Below the pieces are notes generated by a model. That model was not told where the DNA came from and searched no databases. It was given only the letters and a program-made list of their open reading frames with translations. Both the position numbers and the translations under genes were made by a program. 64,000 nucleotides of DNA, taken from assembly GCF_020687745.1 (NCBI RefSeq), contig NZ_JAJEWK010000012.1:248001-312000 (forward strand). Reading direction: 5' to 3'. Below, piece after piece: positions 9,191-18,116 of this stretch. The stretch comes from Chryseobacterium sp. MFBS3-17 (lineage in GTDB: Bacteria; Bacteroidota; Bacteroidia; Flavobacteriales; Weeksellaceae). Each line of letters opens with the position of its first letter. The stretch's first letter is position 1.

Positions 9191-10324
9191 ATGAACATAT
9201 CCCTGAAAGACAACCACGCATTCTGGACCACCGGCAATGGCAAAGATTTTCTGAACTGGGCCGGCATTGCTCCCGAAACGCTGCAGTCAGCATACGATTC
9301 TGAACTTTTCTTTGATTACGACCGCGAAGCAGACCGCCTTGTACAGAAATGGCTGGCCGAGGGTTCTTTTGGTGACATCATGAAAAATCTTCACGGGAAT
9401 CCCAATGCAAAAATTCCGGAAGATTTTGCCGTACTGCGCAGTTCCTGTAATATCTTGCCTCACTGGGTAAATCGGGAACTTATACAATCCGGGAGCAGGC
9501 TTTGTCAGCGGAGTGGCGTAATGGGACTTTTGGTGCTGAGAAATTTTGCGCTGCTGGGCGGATATTATTTTGCCAATCTTACCAAACCACTGGTGGCAAC
9601 CGGCGCACTGGAGAAAGGTGCGGTACACCGGCTCTACCATACGCTGGGATTCTGGGTAGAAGTTTCGCGCAGTACTGAAAATGCTGCGCAAATGAGAATG
9701 GATGTTGCTTTGCGAACCCGTTTCATCCATTCGGCATCACGGTTAATGATTGTGAAAAAATATCCGGACTGGGATGCAGAACAGTACGGTACCCCGCTGA
9801 ATACTGCCGACATGATTGCCACCAATATCGCATTTACTTTATACTTTGTTTACGGATTGGAAAAGCTGAATTTCCCGGTAAGTGCGGAAGAGGAGGCGGG
9901 CGTTTTCCACCTCTGGAAATATGTCACATGGCTTCTGGGCGTTCCGGCAGAGCTGATTCCCGAAAACCGCCGGCAGGCACTGTCTTTTTTCAAATTTTGG
10001 ACCGCCTATCAGGCACCGCCAGATTCGGATTCAGCGTCTCTGGCTGATGCGCTCATTCATGAGAATACCCCCGTGAGCCTCCTGAAACTGGATTTGATGA
10101 AGAAAAGCATGGGCTATATTCACAAAAGTGTAGCCAATTATCTCATCTCAGATGACATCCGTTCTTCGCTGGAGATTCCCGGCGTCACCCTGGGTTCTGT
10201 AATCCCCGCAGTGCTGAAACTGAAAAACAGCATGTCGGCCGATTCTGAAACTCAGGTACAGAGGGGCAACCGGGAACAACTCAGTGTGTTGGAAGACTAC
10301 AGGGAAAACAGTAAGGGCGCCTGA
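9191..10324 (+). CDS. Oxygenase-MpaB family protein (DUF2236)
   Basis: This 377-residue protein resembles the heme-binding catalytic domain shared by the MpaB oxygenase and the rubber oxygenase Lcp. Visible features are an N-terminal helical part, a hydrophobic GLLVLRNFALLGGYYFAN segment (residues about 113-130), then an arginine/histidine-rich stretch (ALRTRFIHSASRLM) where the family's heme ligand normally lies, followed by WD and GTPLNTADM. Its substrate is unknown; in Flavobacteriia such proteins are mostly uncharacterised. It has no signal peptide and no gene partner. The ATG at 9191 follows 150 bases of non-coding sequence after the broken 8630 gene. Confidence 0.8.
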   Translation: MNISLKDNHAFWTTGNGKDFLNWAGIAPETLQSAYDSELFFDYDREADRLVQKWLAEGSFGDIMKNLHGNPNAKIPEDFAVLRSSCNILPHWVNRELIQSGSRLCQRSGVMGLLVLRNFALLGGYYFANLTKPLVATGALEKGAVHRLYHTLGFWVEVSRSTENAAQMRMDVALRTRFIHSASRLMIVKKYPDWDAEQYGTPLNTADMIATNIAFTLYFVYGLEKLNFPVSAEEEAGVFHLWKYVTWLLGVPAELIPENRRQALSFFKFWTAYQAPPDSDSASLADALIHENTPVSLLKLDLMKKSMGYIHKSVANYLISDDIRSSLEIPGVTLGSVIPAVLKLKNSMSADSETQVQRGNREQLSVLEDYRENSKGA

Positions 10325-10594
10325 ATCTTGCCTGCAATTCATTTGATTTTTTTTCTAATTTTAAGAGTAAAAAGTGCTGATTTTACATCTTGTCGCACTA
10401 CTCATCTTTTTTGTGAATAAAAATTATTCATTCTGTTGATGATGTTTTTCACGTACGGTGTTGTAGATTAACTTGTTGAAAATCAATTAATAATTTATTG
10501 AAACTGGTGATGATTTGTGTTGCGGACTAAGGTGTTGCTCTGCTTTAATTTGCTGTTTCTGGTTTTTCTTATTCTTATTTAGAAGAATTATAAA
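10325..10594. other. AT-rich gene-free spacer
   Basis: About 270 bases with no open frame of note, no strong hairpin and no recognisable repeat. It ends in the promoter of the truncated receptor gene. Confidence 0.6.
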
Positions 10595-10602
10595 TAACTT
10601 TG
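10595..10602 (+). promoter_or_regulatory. -7 element of the truncated receptor gene
   Basis: TAACTTTG fits TAnnTTTG. It overlaps the upstream TTG at 10600, which rules that codon out as a start and favours the TTG at 10618. Confidence 0.55.
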
Positions 10603-10617
10603 CCAAAAATTGTTAAA

Positions 10618-11229
10618 TTGAATAAAAAGATTCTCCTTTTTGTTTTTCAATGGGTGGCAATATCGCTAAATGCCCAGACGCTGAGTGGTGTTGTGGTAGA
10701 TGCCGACCAGCGTAAACCCATCTCAGGAGTGAAGGTAGGTATTGAAAACACCGGTATCTGGACCGTGACAGACCAGTCCGGTAACTTCTCAATCCGGTAT
10801 CATGCAAATGAGACCGTTTTATTTTCGCGTGCCGGATTGCTGGAAGAACGTAAAACCTATACCACGCCTCCTGCTTCGGGAATTTCTGTAGAAATGCAGA
10901 TGGCCTCCATCCGGATTAAAGAGGTGGAACTTTCGGCCAGAAAGAAGAATTTTTCAGAAATAGAAATCAAGGAAGAAGCCCTTCAGAAGATTCAGTCGTT
11001 TTCTCTGGGAGATGTGCTGCAGCAACTGCCGGGGCAGTTCATCAAACCGATGGCGCATACAGAGATGAAAAACATTGTTCTGCGTACAGCCACCGGCGAA
11101 ACCCCTTTTTATTCTGTGCCCGATGCCGAGGATTTCGGGAACAAAGCCTTCGGAACCCAGCTGGTCATCAACGACATTGCGGTCAGCAATAACGGCTACA
11201 CTGGAAGAGCAGGTGAGGAGACCTATTGA
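10618..11229 (+). pseudogene. TonB-dependent outer-membrane receptor, 5' fragment only
   Basis: The frame begins with a TTG and a signal peptide (MNKKILLFVFQWVAISLNAQ). A carboxypeptidase-regulatory-like fold follows (SGVVVDADQRKPISGVKV, GNFSI), then the start of a plug domain (LGDVLQQLPGQFI, QLVINDIAVSNN). Receptors of this type usually run to 700-1000 residues with a 22-strand barrel. Here the plug stops near base 11195 and the frame then reads out of phase into cytochrome c peroxidase sequence, ending after about 203 codons. A deletion has removed the barrel. The product could be secreted but cannot be a channel. Confidence 0.85.
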
Positions 11230-11884
11230 AGATCCGGTGGAAATGAATTTTCACTCCCGTCTTGCGGTAAAAAGGATTGCCAGAATCAAAGGTTACCGGG
11301 AACATTTTAAAAATGCATTTGGCGATGAAAAAATTACTGAAGAGAACATTACCAAAGCAATTGCCACCTTCGAAAGAACCCTGGTGAGCCCGCAGTCACG
11401 TTTTGATAAATTTATTTCCGGCAAAAAAGATGCTTTATCGGATTCAGAAATCAACGGTCTGCACCTGTTCCGTACCAAGGCCAATTGCATCAATTGTCAC
11501 AATTCTCCGTATTTCTCTGATCAGAAATTCCATAACCTGGGACTTACATATTTCGGCAGGGAATATGAAGATCTGGGACTCTATAACATCAGCAAAAAAC
11601 CTGAGGATGTAGGTAAATTCAAGACTCCTACTCTGCGAGAGGTTTCTCAGACCGCACCGTATATGCACAACGGACTATTTCCGCACATCCGCGGCGTAAT
11701 CAATATGTATAATGCCGGTATGCCCAATGAAAAAAGAGACCGCGATAATCCTCTGGCGCCAACCAAATCTGCAATGCTGGAAAAACTGGATCTTTCCGAA
11801 TCGGAGCTTACCGATCTGGAAAATTTCCTGAAAACCCTGCACAGTTATCAGTACAAAATGCGTCCGCCAAAGCCGGTGCAATAA
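11201..11884 (+). pseudogene. Di-heme cytochrome c peroxidase (MauG/CcpA family), 3' fragment
   Basis: This is the C-terminal half of a periplasmic di-heme peroxidase, which reduces hydrogen peroxide with electrons from cytochrome c. Visible are LEEQVRRPIEDPVEM, the helix KAIATFERTLVSP, one CINCH heme-binding motif, and the TPTLREV and PYMHNG segments that carry the axial methionine region. The N-terminal heme domain, its CxxCH and the signal peptide are missing. The sequence joins the receptor fragment within a few bases of 11200, one reading frame out. Without its start it should be silent or give a non-functional product. Confidence 0.85.
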
Positions 11885-11910
11885 TCTTTGAATATAGATG
11901 AATACCAAAT

Positions 11911-11934
11911 TCTGCCTCCCGGGCAGGATTTTTT
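11911..11934 (+). terminator. Terminator after the peroxidase fragment
   Basis: A short stem of CTGCC and GGCAG is followed by GATTTTTTA, 30 bases after the stop codon. Confidence 0.6.
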
Positions 11935-12005
11935 ACTTTACAGACCAAAAAGAACCGCCCTGCCAAAAGACAGAACGGTTCCGGAATATATAGTGATGTT
12001 GGGTG

Positions 12006-13400
12006 CTATCGGGTAAGCCAGCGCCCGTTCTTAACGGTTGCAATGGCAAAGGGTGAAATCCAGAACAATGCAAACATATAGAATACACTGTACGGATAGG
12101 CCCAAAGGGCATCGACAAAATTATACCGGCTGGAGAAAAAGAACATCTGTATGCTGGAGAATATAAACGTAGCCGTAAGGGCAGAGCTCAGATACAGCAG
12201 CGGGTGGGTAAACAGAAAATACAGCATCAGAATTGTCATGGGATAGACCAGAAGCAGTTTAACCCACTGATTCATATAAATAAATCTGGCTCCCGCCTTA
12301 TTCTTCTTTCTGAAGTCTTTGAAAATGAAACTATTCATCATCAGTGTTTCCCGCACATTACTGCGGCCCCATCTGGTAAACATTTTGTGCAGATTTCTAA
12401 ATCCGGTGGGGGTGTTGGTGAGTACATTGGCATTTTTCTGAAATTTAACATCGTAACCCTGCTTCAGGATCAGGTTTGTCATGGCCCGGTCTTCGCCTAT
12501 GGTGGCGTAATTGCCCATGAATTTCTGCTCAATCCAGTCTTCCAAGCAATTCATTACCGCCTCCTTGCGGTAGGCAGAGAGTGCGCCCGGTGTGCAGAGC
12601 ACGAAACCCAAGGAACTCTGTGCTGAACGTATAAATTCAAAACTGAACACGAAACTTACATTGAGCATTTTGGGTATAATCCCCTGATTTTTGTTCAGCA
12701 CTTTAACATTTCCGGCTACGCCACCTGTATTCTGATCTTTCACAAATGGGCTTGCCAGATTTCTGAGGGTATCTTGTTCTACCACAGAATCACTGTCTAT
12801 GGTGATGAAAATTTCACCCCGTCCTGTGGTAAATCCTCTGTGCAAAGCATGCCGTTTCCCGCGGTTTTCAGGTTGTTGGTAGACGGTCAGTATATGGCCC
12901 AGATCCTCATTGGCTCTGTTTATCCAGTACCAGGTATCGTCTTTGCTGCCATCATCTATCGCCATAATTTCCAGTTTCTCCGGCGGATAATTGCATGCTG
13001 CAATGCTTTTCAGCGTATCATACACCAGTCTTCCTTCATTATATGCCGGGACTATAATGGTGCATACCGGCAGATCATCATCGGCTACAGAACCGGTGGG
13101 TTTGTATTTCACAAAAAGCCAGGCAATATAAATCAGAAAGGCAATCTGAAATGCCAGAACCGCCAGCAGGAAGAAAACCAGAATTTGTCCGGCCATCGTC
13201 TCCATTCTGCGAAAATGTAATTCCTCAAAGTACGGCCGGAAATTATTCAGCGCATATATAGCACTGAACATTAAAATCTGTACGCCGATCAGAATTCCAA
13301 AATCTCTTTTTCTTAAATTTTTAAGTTTCGAAAGCCAGGACAGCTGTTCAATCTGAGAAAATTCCGTTTGTACTGCTATACTTTTCTTCATATTCCACAT
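12006..13400 (-). CDS. Membrane-bound processive GT2 glycosyltransferase
   Basis: A 464-residue inner-membrane enzyme of the hyaluronan/chitin/PgaC synthase type, likely polymerising or transferring sugars from nucleotide donors. Two N-terminal membrane segments (residues about 33-51 and 71-93) precede the GT-A domain. That domain has PAYNE, the DDG motif (AIDDGSKDDT), the metal-binding DSDS, the acceptor-site GEDR, and TRWGRSN in place of the processive Q/RxxRW box. Three or more C-terminal membrane segments follow. The start could also be the ATG nine bases further in. It is downstream of, and on the same strand as, the two-component pair, but a 95-base gap separates them. The product is unknown; no deacetylase or export partner adjoins. 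Confidence 0.87.
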   Translation of the reverse strand: MWNMKKSIAVQTEFSQIEQLSWLSKLKNLRKRDFGILIGVQILMFSAIYALNNFRPYFEELHFRRMETMAGQILVFFLLAVLAFQIAFLIYIAWLFVKYKPTGSVADDDLPVCTIIVPAYNEGRLVYDTLKSIAACNYPPEKLEIMAIDDGSKDDTWYWINRANEDLGHILTVYQQPENRGKRHALHRGFTTGRGEIFITIDSDSVVEQDTLRNLASPFVKDQNTGGVAGNVKVLNKNQGIIPKMLNVSFVFSFEFIRSAQSSLGFVLCTPGALSAYRKEAVMNCLEDWIEQKFMGNYATIGEDRAMTNLILKQGYDVKFQKNANVLTNTPTGFRNLHKMFTRWGRSNVRETLMMNSFIFKDFRKKNKAGARFIYMNQWVKLLLVYPMTILMLYFLFTHPLLYLSSALTATFIFSSIQMFFFSSRYNFVDALWAYPYSVFYMFALFWISPFAIATVKNGRWLTR

Positions 13401-13494
13401 TTAAATATTACCGGTACAGTAATGGGAAAATGAAGCCAGCAGTTCAATTATTTTGTAGAGCTTTATCTAAGATTTTGTAGAACATTTTCTACAC

Positions 13495-14148
13495 TCAGAG
13501 CCTATGGGGCGCATGCGTTTTTACAATTTCTGCCAGTTCCAGCATGTTCTGAACGTTCAGCTTTTCAAAAATTCTTTTTTTAAAGGTACTGATGGTATTG
13601 GGTTTCAGCGAAAGCGCATTGGATATCTCCAGGTTGCCATGACCAAGGGCGTAGAGTTCCGCAATCTGAAGTTCGCGCTCAGAAAGCTGATGCAGGGGAT
13701 TGATTAATTTTGGATTCCGTGCAGAAATTTTCTTTAATTTCCGGATGATTTCAGAATGATAAAATCCCTCCTGAACCATTTTTTCTAATGCGTTGCGTAT
13801 CTCTGTTTCGGTACTTAGTTTGCTCAGGAAACCATCTGCGCCGGCGTCCAGAAATTTCAGGGCATGATCTTCTTCTTCAAAACTGGTAAAGACCATTATT
13901 TTCAGTTCGGGCTGTAAGTGTTTAAGCTCCGGGATGAGGTGCAGGGAATTTCCATCCGGAAACTGAGCGTCCAGCACAGCATGATCAAACGGCTGATTGC
14001 CTGCATACTCCCGGATTTGCTGCAGGCTTGAGGCATGGATAATCTGCGCATTTTCGTGTAAGTCTTGAATAACAAGTTCCAGACCCTGGCGCACGATGTG
14101 ATGATCATCTCCCAAAAGAAATCTGATGGATGGTTGGTTTTCCTTCAT
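13495..14148 (-). CDS. NarL/LuxR-family response regulator
   Basis: This 217-residue DNA-binding regulator has an N-terminal receiver domain with paired acidic residues (GDDHH), the predicted phosphoacceptor D60 in VLDAQFPDG, and the conserved K in FLSK. The C-terminal LuxR-type helix-turn-helix is LSERELQIAELYALG followed by EISNALSLKPNTISTFKKRI. Its start overlaps the stop of the kinase gene at 14145 by four bases, so the two are translationally coupled and form a cognate pair. Its targets cannot be read from the sequence. Confidence 0.92.
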   Translation of the reverse strand: MKENQPSIRFLLGDDHHIVRQGLELVIQDLHENAQIIHASSLQQIREYAGNQPFDHAVLDAQFPDGNSLHLIPELKHLQPELKIMVFTSFEEEDHALKFLDAGADGFLSKLSTETEIRNALEKMVQEGFYHSEIIRKLKKISARNPKLINPLHQLSERELQIAELYALGHGNLEISNALSLKPNTISTFKKRIFEKLNVQNMLELAEIVKTHAPHRL

Positions 14149-15848
14149 GACAACAGCGTTAAATTCAAATCAAAATAAACAGTGGTTCCGGTGCCCAGTT
14201 CACTTTTTACGGAAATGGTTCCTTTAAATAATTGAATGATTTCTTTGCAAAGATTCAATCCCAGACCAATGCCAAAATTACTGATTTCATCTGAAATCAT
14301 GCCTTGGTAGTAAGGCTGAAATATTTTCTGAATATCCGATTTGGAAATCCCGATGCCGGTGTCTGAGACTGCGACGGTGAGGCGTACATTTTTTTCACTT
14401 CGTATTTGCGTTTCGGTGTGTACGCTAACGGTTCCGTTTTCCGTAAATTTACTCGCGTTGCCCAAAATATTAACAAAAATCTGGTGTATTTTGGCGGCAT
14501 CTGCATGAACATTAAGACCCTCCGGAATCCTGTTGTCCACTACAAACGCATTGTTTCTGGACTCCACATAGGGCTGAAACATCCGCAAAATGGAATCAAT
14601 CTCATCTTTCAGATTAAAATCCACAGCATACAGTTCCATACTGGTATTCTGGTTCTTGGTGTAATCCAGAATCTGCTGTGCCTGTATCAGTAGGGAATCA
14701 TTGGTGAATTTCATAGATTTCAGATAATCTTTCACGGTTTCATCGTCGGTTTTTTTATTAATCCGGTTAATGAAAATATTGATGATTTGCAATGGTGATC
14801 GTATTTCATGACTCAGCATGCCCAGAATCCGGCTTTTGAAATACAGGTTGCTGTTAATTTTTTCATTGGCCAGTTTCAATTTTTTTTCATACAAAAAGGC
14901 CATTTTGGTATAGTACATAATCACCATCAGGACAAAGAACATCAGAATCAGCAGTCCCAATACGGTGTTCCGGCGAATTTTATTGTTTTTAGAGTTCTGC
15001 TCGGCATATTGTTCCTGCAGCTTTTGTGTAAAATCGGTAATGGTTCCGTCATAGATTTCCATTAGATTATTACTGAATACGATGAGGTTGTCATAGATGT
15101 GATATAGATTCTGACTTTTGGTTCGGGAACTGCTCAGGTGCGTCTGGTATTTCTGAATTTCCTTCTGGTAATGCTGGTTCACTGCCGAAATCGTACTGTC
15201 CAGATCGGTTTTTATCTGGGAAGTATCTACCGAGTTTTCGTATTTGGCCGTGATAAAAGTGGTGTCTCTTTTGACTTCCACATTCCCTTGAATGGCGTCT
15301 TTCAGCCTGGGAATCAGCCCTTTTTTGACCAATGTGTCAGAGCTGTGATAGACTTCAATTTCCAGATTGCGGGGCTCGCTTTTAATGTCGAAACTTTTAA
15401 TCTGTACCGGTTCTTCTTTCTGCGCAGGCTTTCTGGATTGGCGGTAGGTAGAATCTATCAGGGTTTGCAGGCCGGTGAGCCGGGCAATTTCGTCGCGGCG
15501 GGTATTCATGCTGCTTTTCAGTCCGGGATGCTGGTTTGCGTAGGATTTTATGCTGTCTATATTCCGGTTCAGTTGTCTCAGAGACAGAAAATAGGATTCC
15601 AGATTGTCCTGATCATTGCTTCGGATGTATTTCTGAAGTTGTTCCTGTGCATTCAGCAGTTTGATGCGGGAATCTTTGGTAAGGTTATTCAGGATGGCAG
15701 TCACCTGTTGCTGTTCCTCTATCCGTGCCAGTTTTTTTCCGTTAAAGTATTCATTGTAAAAAAACAGCAGAATCATTACCTGTATCAGTAATGTGCTCAC
15801 AATGAGTGAGTAGTGAATAATCTGTCTGTATTTAGTCTTAAAAACCAT
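14145..15848 (-). CDS. Membrane sensor histidine kinase
   Basis: This 567-residue inner-membrane kinase has a first membrane segment at residues 12-30, a long periplasmic helical domain of about 270 residues, and a second segment near residues 300-320. A HisKA domain follows with phosphoacceptor H347 in MLSHEIRSP, then an HATPase domain with NASKF, DTGIGI and GIGLGL boxes. It overlaps the response regulator gene. The large coiled-coil-like sensor region has no ligand-binding domain I can name. A -7 element (TATTTTTG) sits only 12 bases upstream of the ATG, so the mRNA leader must be very short or absent. Confidence 0.92.
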   Translation of the reverse strand: MVFKTKYRQIIHYSLIVSTLLIQVMILLFFYNEYFNGKKLARIEEQQQVTAILNNLTKDSRIKLLNAQEQLQKYIRSNDQDNLESYFLSLRQLNRNIDSIKSYANQHPGLKSSMNTRRDEIARLTGLQTLIDSTYRQSRKPAQKEEPVQIKSFDIKSEPRNLEIEVYHSSDTLVKKGLIPRLKDAIQGNVEVKRDTTFITAKYENSVDTSQIKTDLDSTISAVNQHYQKEIQKYQTHLSSSRTKSQNLYHIYDNLIVFSNNLMEIYDGTITDFTQKLQEQYAEQNSKNNKIRRNTVLGLLILMFFVLMVIMYYTKMAFLYEKKLKLANEKINSNLYFKSRILGMLSHEIRSPLQIINIFINRINKKTDDETVKDYLKSMKFTNDSLLIQAQQILDYTKNQNTSMELYAVDFNLKDEIDSILRMFQPYVESRNNAFVVDNRIPEGLNVHADAAKIHQIFVNILGNASKFTENGTVSVHTETQIRSEKNVRLTVAVSDTGIGISKSDIQKIFQPYYQGMISDEISNFGIGLGLNLCKEIIQLFKGTISVKSELGTGTTVYFDLNLTLLS

Positions 15849-15859
15849 AAGATGGAATC

Positions 15860-15867
15860 ACAAAAAT
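15860..15867 (-). promoter_or_regulatory. -7 element of the two-component operon
   Basis: The plus strand reads CAAAAATA, that is TATTTTTG on the minus strand, ending 12 bases before the kinase ATG. Confidence 0.5.
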
Positions 15868-16041
15868 ACACTGAATAAACCACTCTTTGGGATGCTCAGC
15901 GTCATTTGCAGAAGGAGGCTTCAGAACCAGTGTGCAATAGCTGTTGCCGGCTATTCTGATTTCAAAGTTCGTACCACAACTGTGAATTATAAGGGTTAAG
16001 TTCCGGAAATGCGTATCTTTACCGATAAAATTTTACATTTC

Positions 16042-16866
16042 ATGCAAATCGGAAAAACTCAGATATTAAAAATTGCAGACAAAAATTACACGGGTGTATT
16101 CTTGGAAGATGCCGGAGGAACACGCGCTTTTCTTCCGAAAATATTTGCACCGGAGGCTGCTGAAACGGGTGATGAAATGGAGGTTTTTGTGTATCAGGAT
16201 GATGACCGCCTGAAAGCTACCACCGAAAAACCTCTGGCAGAAGTAGGGGAGTTTGCCGTCATGAATTGTGTGCAAAGCCTGCCCAGTGGCGCTTTCATGG
16301 ACTGGGGAATCATCAAGGATCTCTTTATCCCTTATACTCAGCAAAAACTGAAAATCATAGAAGGAAAAAGGTATCTGGTGTATATTTATGTAGACGAAAA
16401 AACCGGTTTGATTACCGGAACCACGAAATTTAAAAGAAATCCGCAGTACGATAACCTGCCGCTCCGGAAGGGAGACCGGGTACACCTGATTTTGATGGGG
16501 GAGAGCGAACTGGGCTGGAATGTAATTGTGAATCAGCAGTACATCGGACTCATTTATGCGTCAGATGTTTTTAAAAAACTGTATCCTCTTTCAGAGGAGA
16601 CTGGTTTTATAAAATCCATCAGGGAAGATGGTAAAATAGACGTGACACTCCAGCAGGACGGATTCGAGCATATTGATGATTTCCGGCAAATGGTGTTGGA
16701 TAAACTGAGTGAAAATTTCGGCATTCTGTATCTTTCTGATAAATCTACCCCGGAAGAGATTAAGGAAGAACTGCAGATGAGTAAAAAGAATTTTAAGAAA
16801 GCTATCGGCGGTCTCTATAAGGATCAACTTATTGATATACTGGAAGATAAAATTTTATTGAAATAG
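16042..16866 (+). CDS. cvfB: CvfB-like S1 RNA-binding protein
   Basis: A 274-residue cytoplasmic protein with tandem S1-like OB folds and a C-terminal winged-helix segment (STPEEIKEELQMSKKNFKKAI), the domain plan of the CvfB/YitL family. Those proteins bind RNA and affect virulence or translation in Firmicutes; their role in Flavobacteriia is unknown. Strand motifs such as GVFLEDAGGTRAFLPK and GAFMDWGIIKDLFIP mark the S1 repeats. I chose the ATG at 16042 rather than the one at 16009, because a TATCTTT element at 16014 overlaps the longer version and the family begins with a QIGK-like segment. Confidence 0.85.
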   Translation: MQIGKTQILKIADKNYTGVFLEDAGGTRAFLPKIFAPEAAETGDEMEVFVYQDDDRLKATTEKPLAEVGEFAVMNCVQSLPSGAFMDWGIIKDLFIPYTQQKLKIIEGKRYLVYIYVDEKTGLITGTTKFKRNPQYDNLPLRKGDRVHLILMGESELGWNVIVNQQYIGLIYASDVFKKLYPLSEETGFIKSIREDGKIDVTLQQDGFEHIDDFRQMVLDKLSENFGILYLSDKSTPEEIKEELQMSKKNFKKAIGGLYKDQLIDILEDKILLK

Positions 16867-16899
16867 GGTTTTGTACAGTACATCAAGGAATAAATGCAT

Positions 16900-16946
16900 A
16901 TAATACGGTTGTCATTAAAGGTTGGGTAGCCGTATTATGATTTTTT
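16900..16946 (+). terminator. Terminator after cvfB
   Basis: Arms ATAATACGG (16900-16908) and CCGTATTAT (16930-16938) are followed by GATTTTTT. Confidence 0.65.
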
Positions 16947-16954
16947 GGTAGTGA

Positions 16955-17110
16955 GGTAAAAAGCAGAGGAAGCGAGGTATCTTAAAGAAAATCCTTTTTC
17001 ATTTGGCTCGTCTTACTTTTCCCAACTTATTTTTGAGCGAGGACATTCCGTTGGAGGATTTGAGCACGATGTTTAGCGATAAGAACATTACCGTCACAGA
17101 CATTTATTAG
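16955..17110 (+). pseudogene. Tyrosine recombinase (integrase) C-terminal relic
   Basis: In one frame from about 16955 to the TAG at 17108 the sequence reads HLARLTFPNLFLSEDIPLE, then LSTMFSDKNITVTDIY. This resembles the end of Bacteroidota conjugative-transposon and phage integrases, including the HxxR box and the segment just before the catalytic tyrosine (GHKNxxTTxIY in intact members, here degraded to SDKNITVTDIY). No N-terminal or core part exists upstream. It is a leftover of a departed mobile element. Confidence 0.6.
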
Positions 17111-17143
17111 ATGTAACCAGAAGTAGCGGTGTATGATAATTTG

Positions 17144-17151
17144 TACCTTTG
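17144..17151 (+). promoter_or_regulatory. -7 element before the yhcG-type fragment
   Basis: TACCTTTG, 23 bases before the ATG at 17174. Confidence 0.45.
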
Positions 17152-17173
17152 TTCAGGTAGATGATTTTTTAGT

Positions 17174-17731
17174 ATGCTCATAAACCAATCCATTATAGCA
17201 GATATAAAATCCATTATAGCCCAATCAAAAGACAAGGCTATACGTGCCGTTGACCATCAGCGAACACTGATGTATTGGCATATTGGCAAACGTATCTTTG
17301 AAGAAGAACAAGAAGGAAAAGACCGTGCAGATTATGGAACGTTTCTCATTAAATATCTTTCAGAAAAACTGCAACCTGAATTCGGAAGTGGTTTTTCTAC
17401 TCGACAGCTAAATTGGTATCGCTAGTTTTACCGCACGTTTCCAATTGTGTCTACACTGTGGGCACAATTGAGTTGGAGCCAATATAAGCTACTTTTAAGT
17501 GTTGATAATCAAGATAAAAGAGAGTTTTATATTGCTGGAAAAATCAAGAATAATTGGACAGTAAGACAGTTGGAACAGCAGATTTACAGCAGTTTGTACG
17601 AACGACTTTTGTTGAGTAATGATAAAGAAAGTGTTTTGGCGGTTGCCCGCAACGAAAAGCAACCATCCGATGCCAAAGAAATCATCAAAGACCCAATGTA
17701 TTTGGAGTTTTTGGGATTGATTGTCTTCTAG
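17174..17731 (+). pseudogene. YhcG-family (DUF1016) PD-(D/E)xK nuclease, broken
   Basis: The intact family has an N-terminal helical domain and a C-terminal PD-(D/E)xK nuclease domain, and is linked to mobile elements and defence islands. Here the N-terminal domain reads MLINQSIIADIKSII to FSTRQLNWYR, meets a TAG at 17423 where the family usually has glutamine (CAG to TAG), and resumes in the same frame as FYRTFPIVSTLWAQLSWSQYK to MYLEFLGL. After FLGL it jumps to IVF and a stop. The next codons (VLKLQVYL near 17745) look like the protein's far C-terminus. So the gene has a nonsense codon and has lost its catalytic core. Confidence 0.8.
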
Positions 17732-17757
17732 CCAGTTTTTGTACTGAAGCTGCAGGT

Positions 17758-18108
17758 TTATCTGCTTTGCGAAATTTTCTTTTGATGATGCAGACCCCAT
17801 TCTTTCAACGCGTAAATAATGGGCATCAGCGTATCGGCATACGCGTCCAGCGTGTACGAAATTTTCACGGGATAGTCATCGGTCACTGTTCGTGAAATTA
17901 ATTGATGCTGTTCCAGATCTTTCAGTTCCTTCGCCAGAACCTTGGGGGTAATTCCAGGAATACTTTCCTGGATATCGGTAAACCGGTCATTTCCGGCACC
18001 TATGGAAATAATAATGGGCAATTTCCATTTCCCGTTGATGACATCTAGCGTGTCACGCACCGGTTTTAGGGTGGCAAGGCAGTCACTGTGCATTTTTTTC
18101 TGCGCCAT
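17758..18108 (-). CDS. HxlR-family winged-helix regulator
   Basis: A 116-residue cytoplasmic transcription factor of the HxlR type, typically a redox- or aldehyde-responsive dimer. It has the family hallmarks CLATLKPVRDTLDVINGKWKLPII at the N-terminus, with a cysteine at residue 10 where several members sense oxidants, then GITPKVLAKELKDLE as recognition helix and the VKISYTLD wing. It lies eight bases downstream of the LLM oxidoreductase gene on the same strand and probably regulates that operon. Its 3' end reaches into the tail of the broken yhcG gene, so the scar may have trimmed the intergenic space but left this gene complete. Confidence 0.88.
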   Translation of the reverse strand: MAQKKMHSDCLATLKPVRDTLDVINGKWKLPIIISIGAGNDRFTDIQESIPGITPKVLAKELKDLEQHQLISRTVTDDYPVKISYTLDAYADTLMPIIYALKEWGLHHQKKISQSR

Positions 18109-18116
18109 AATAATGT

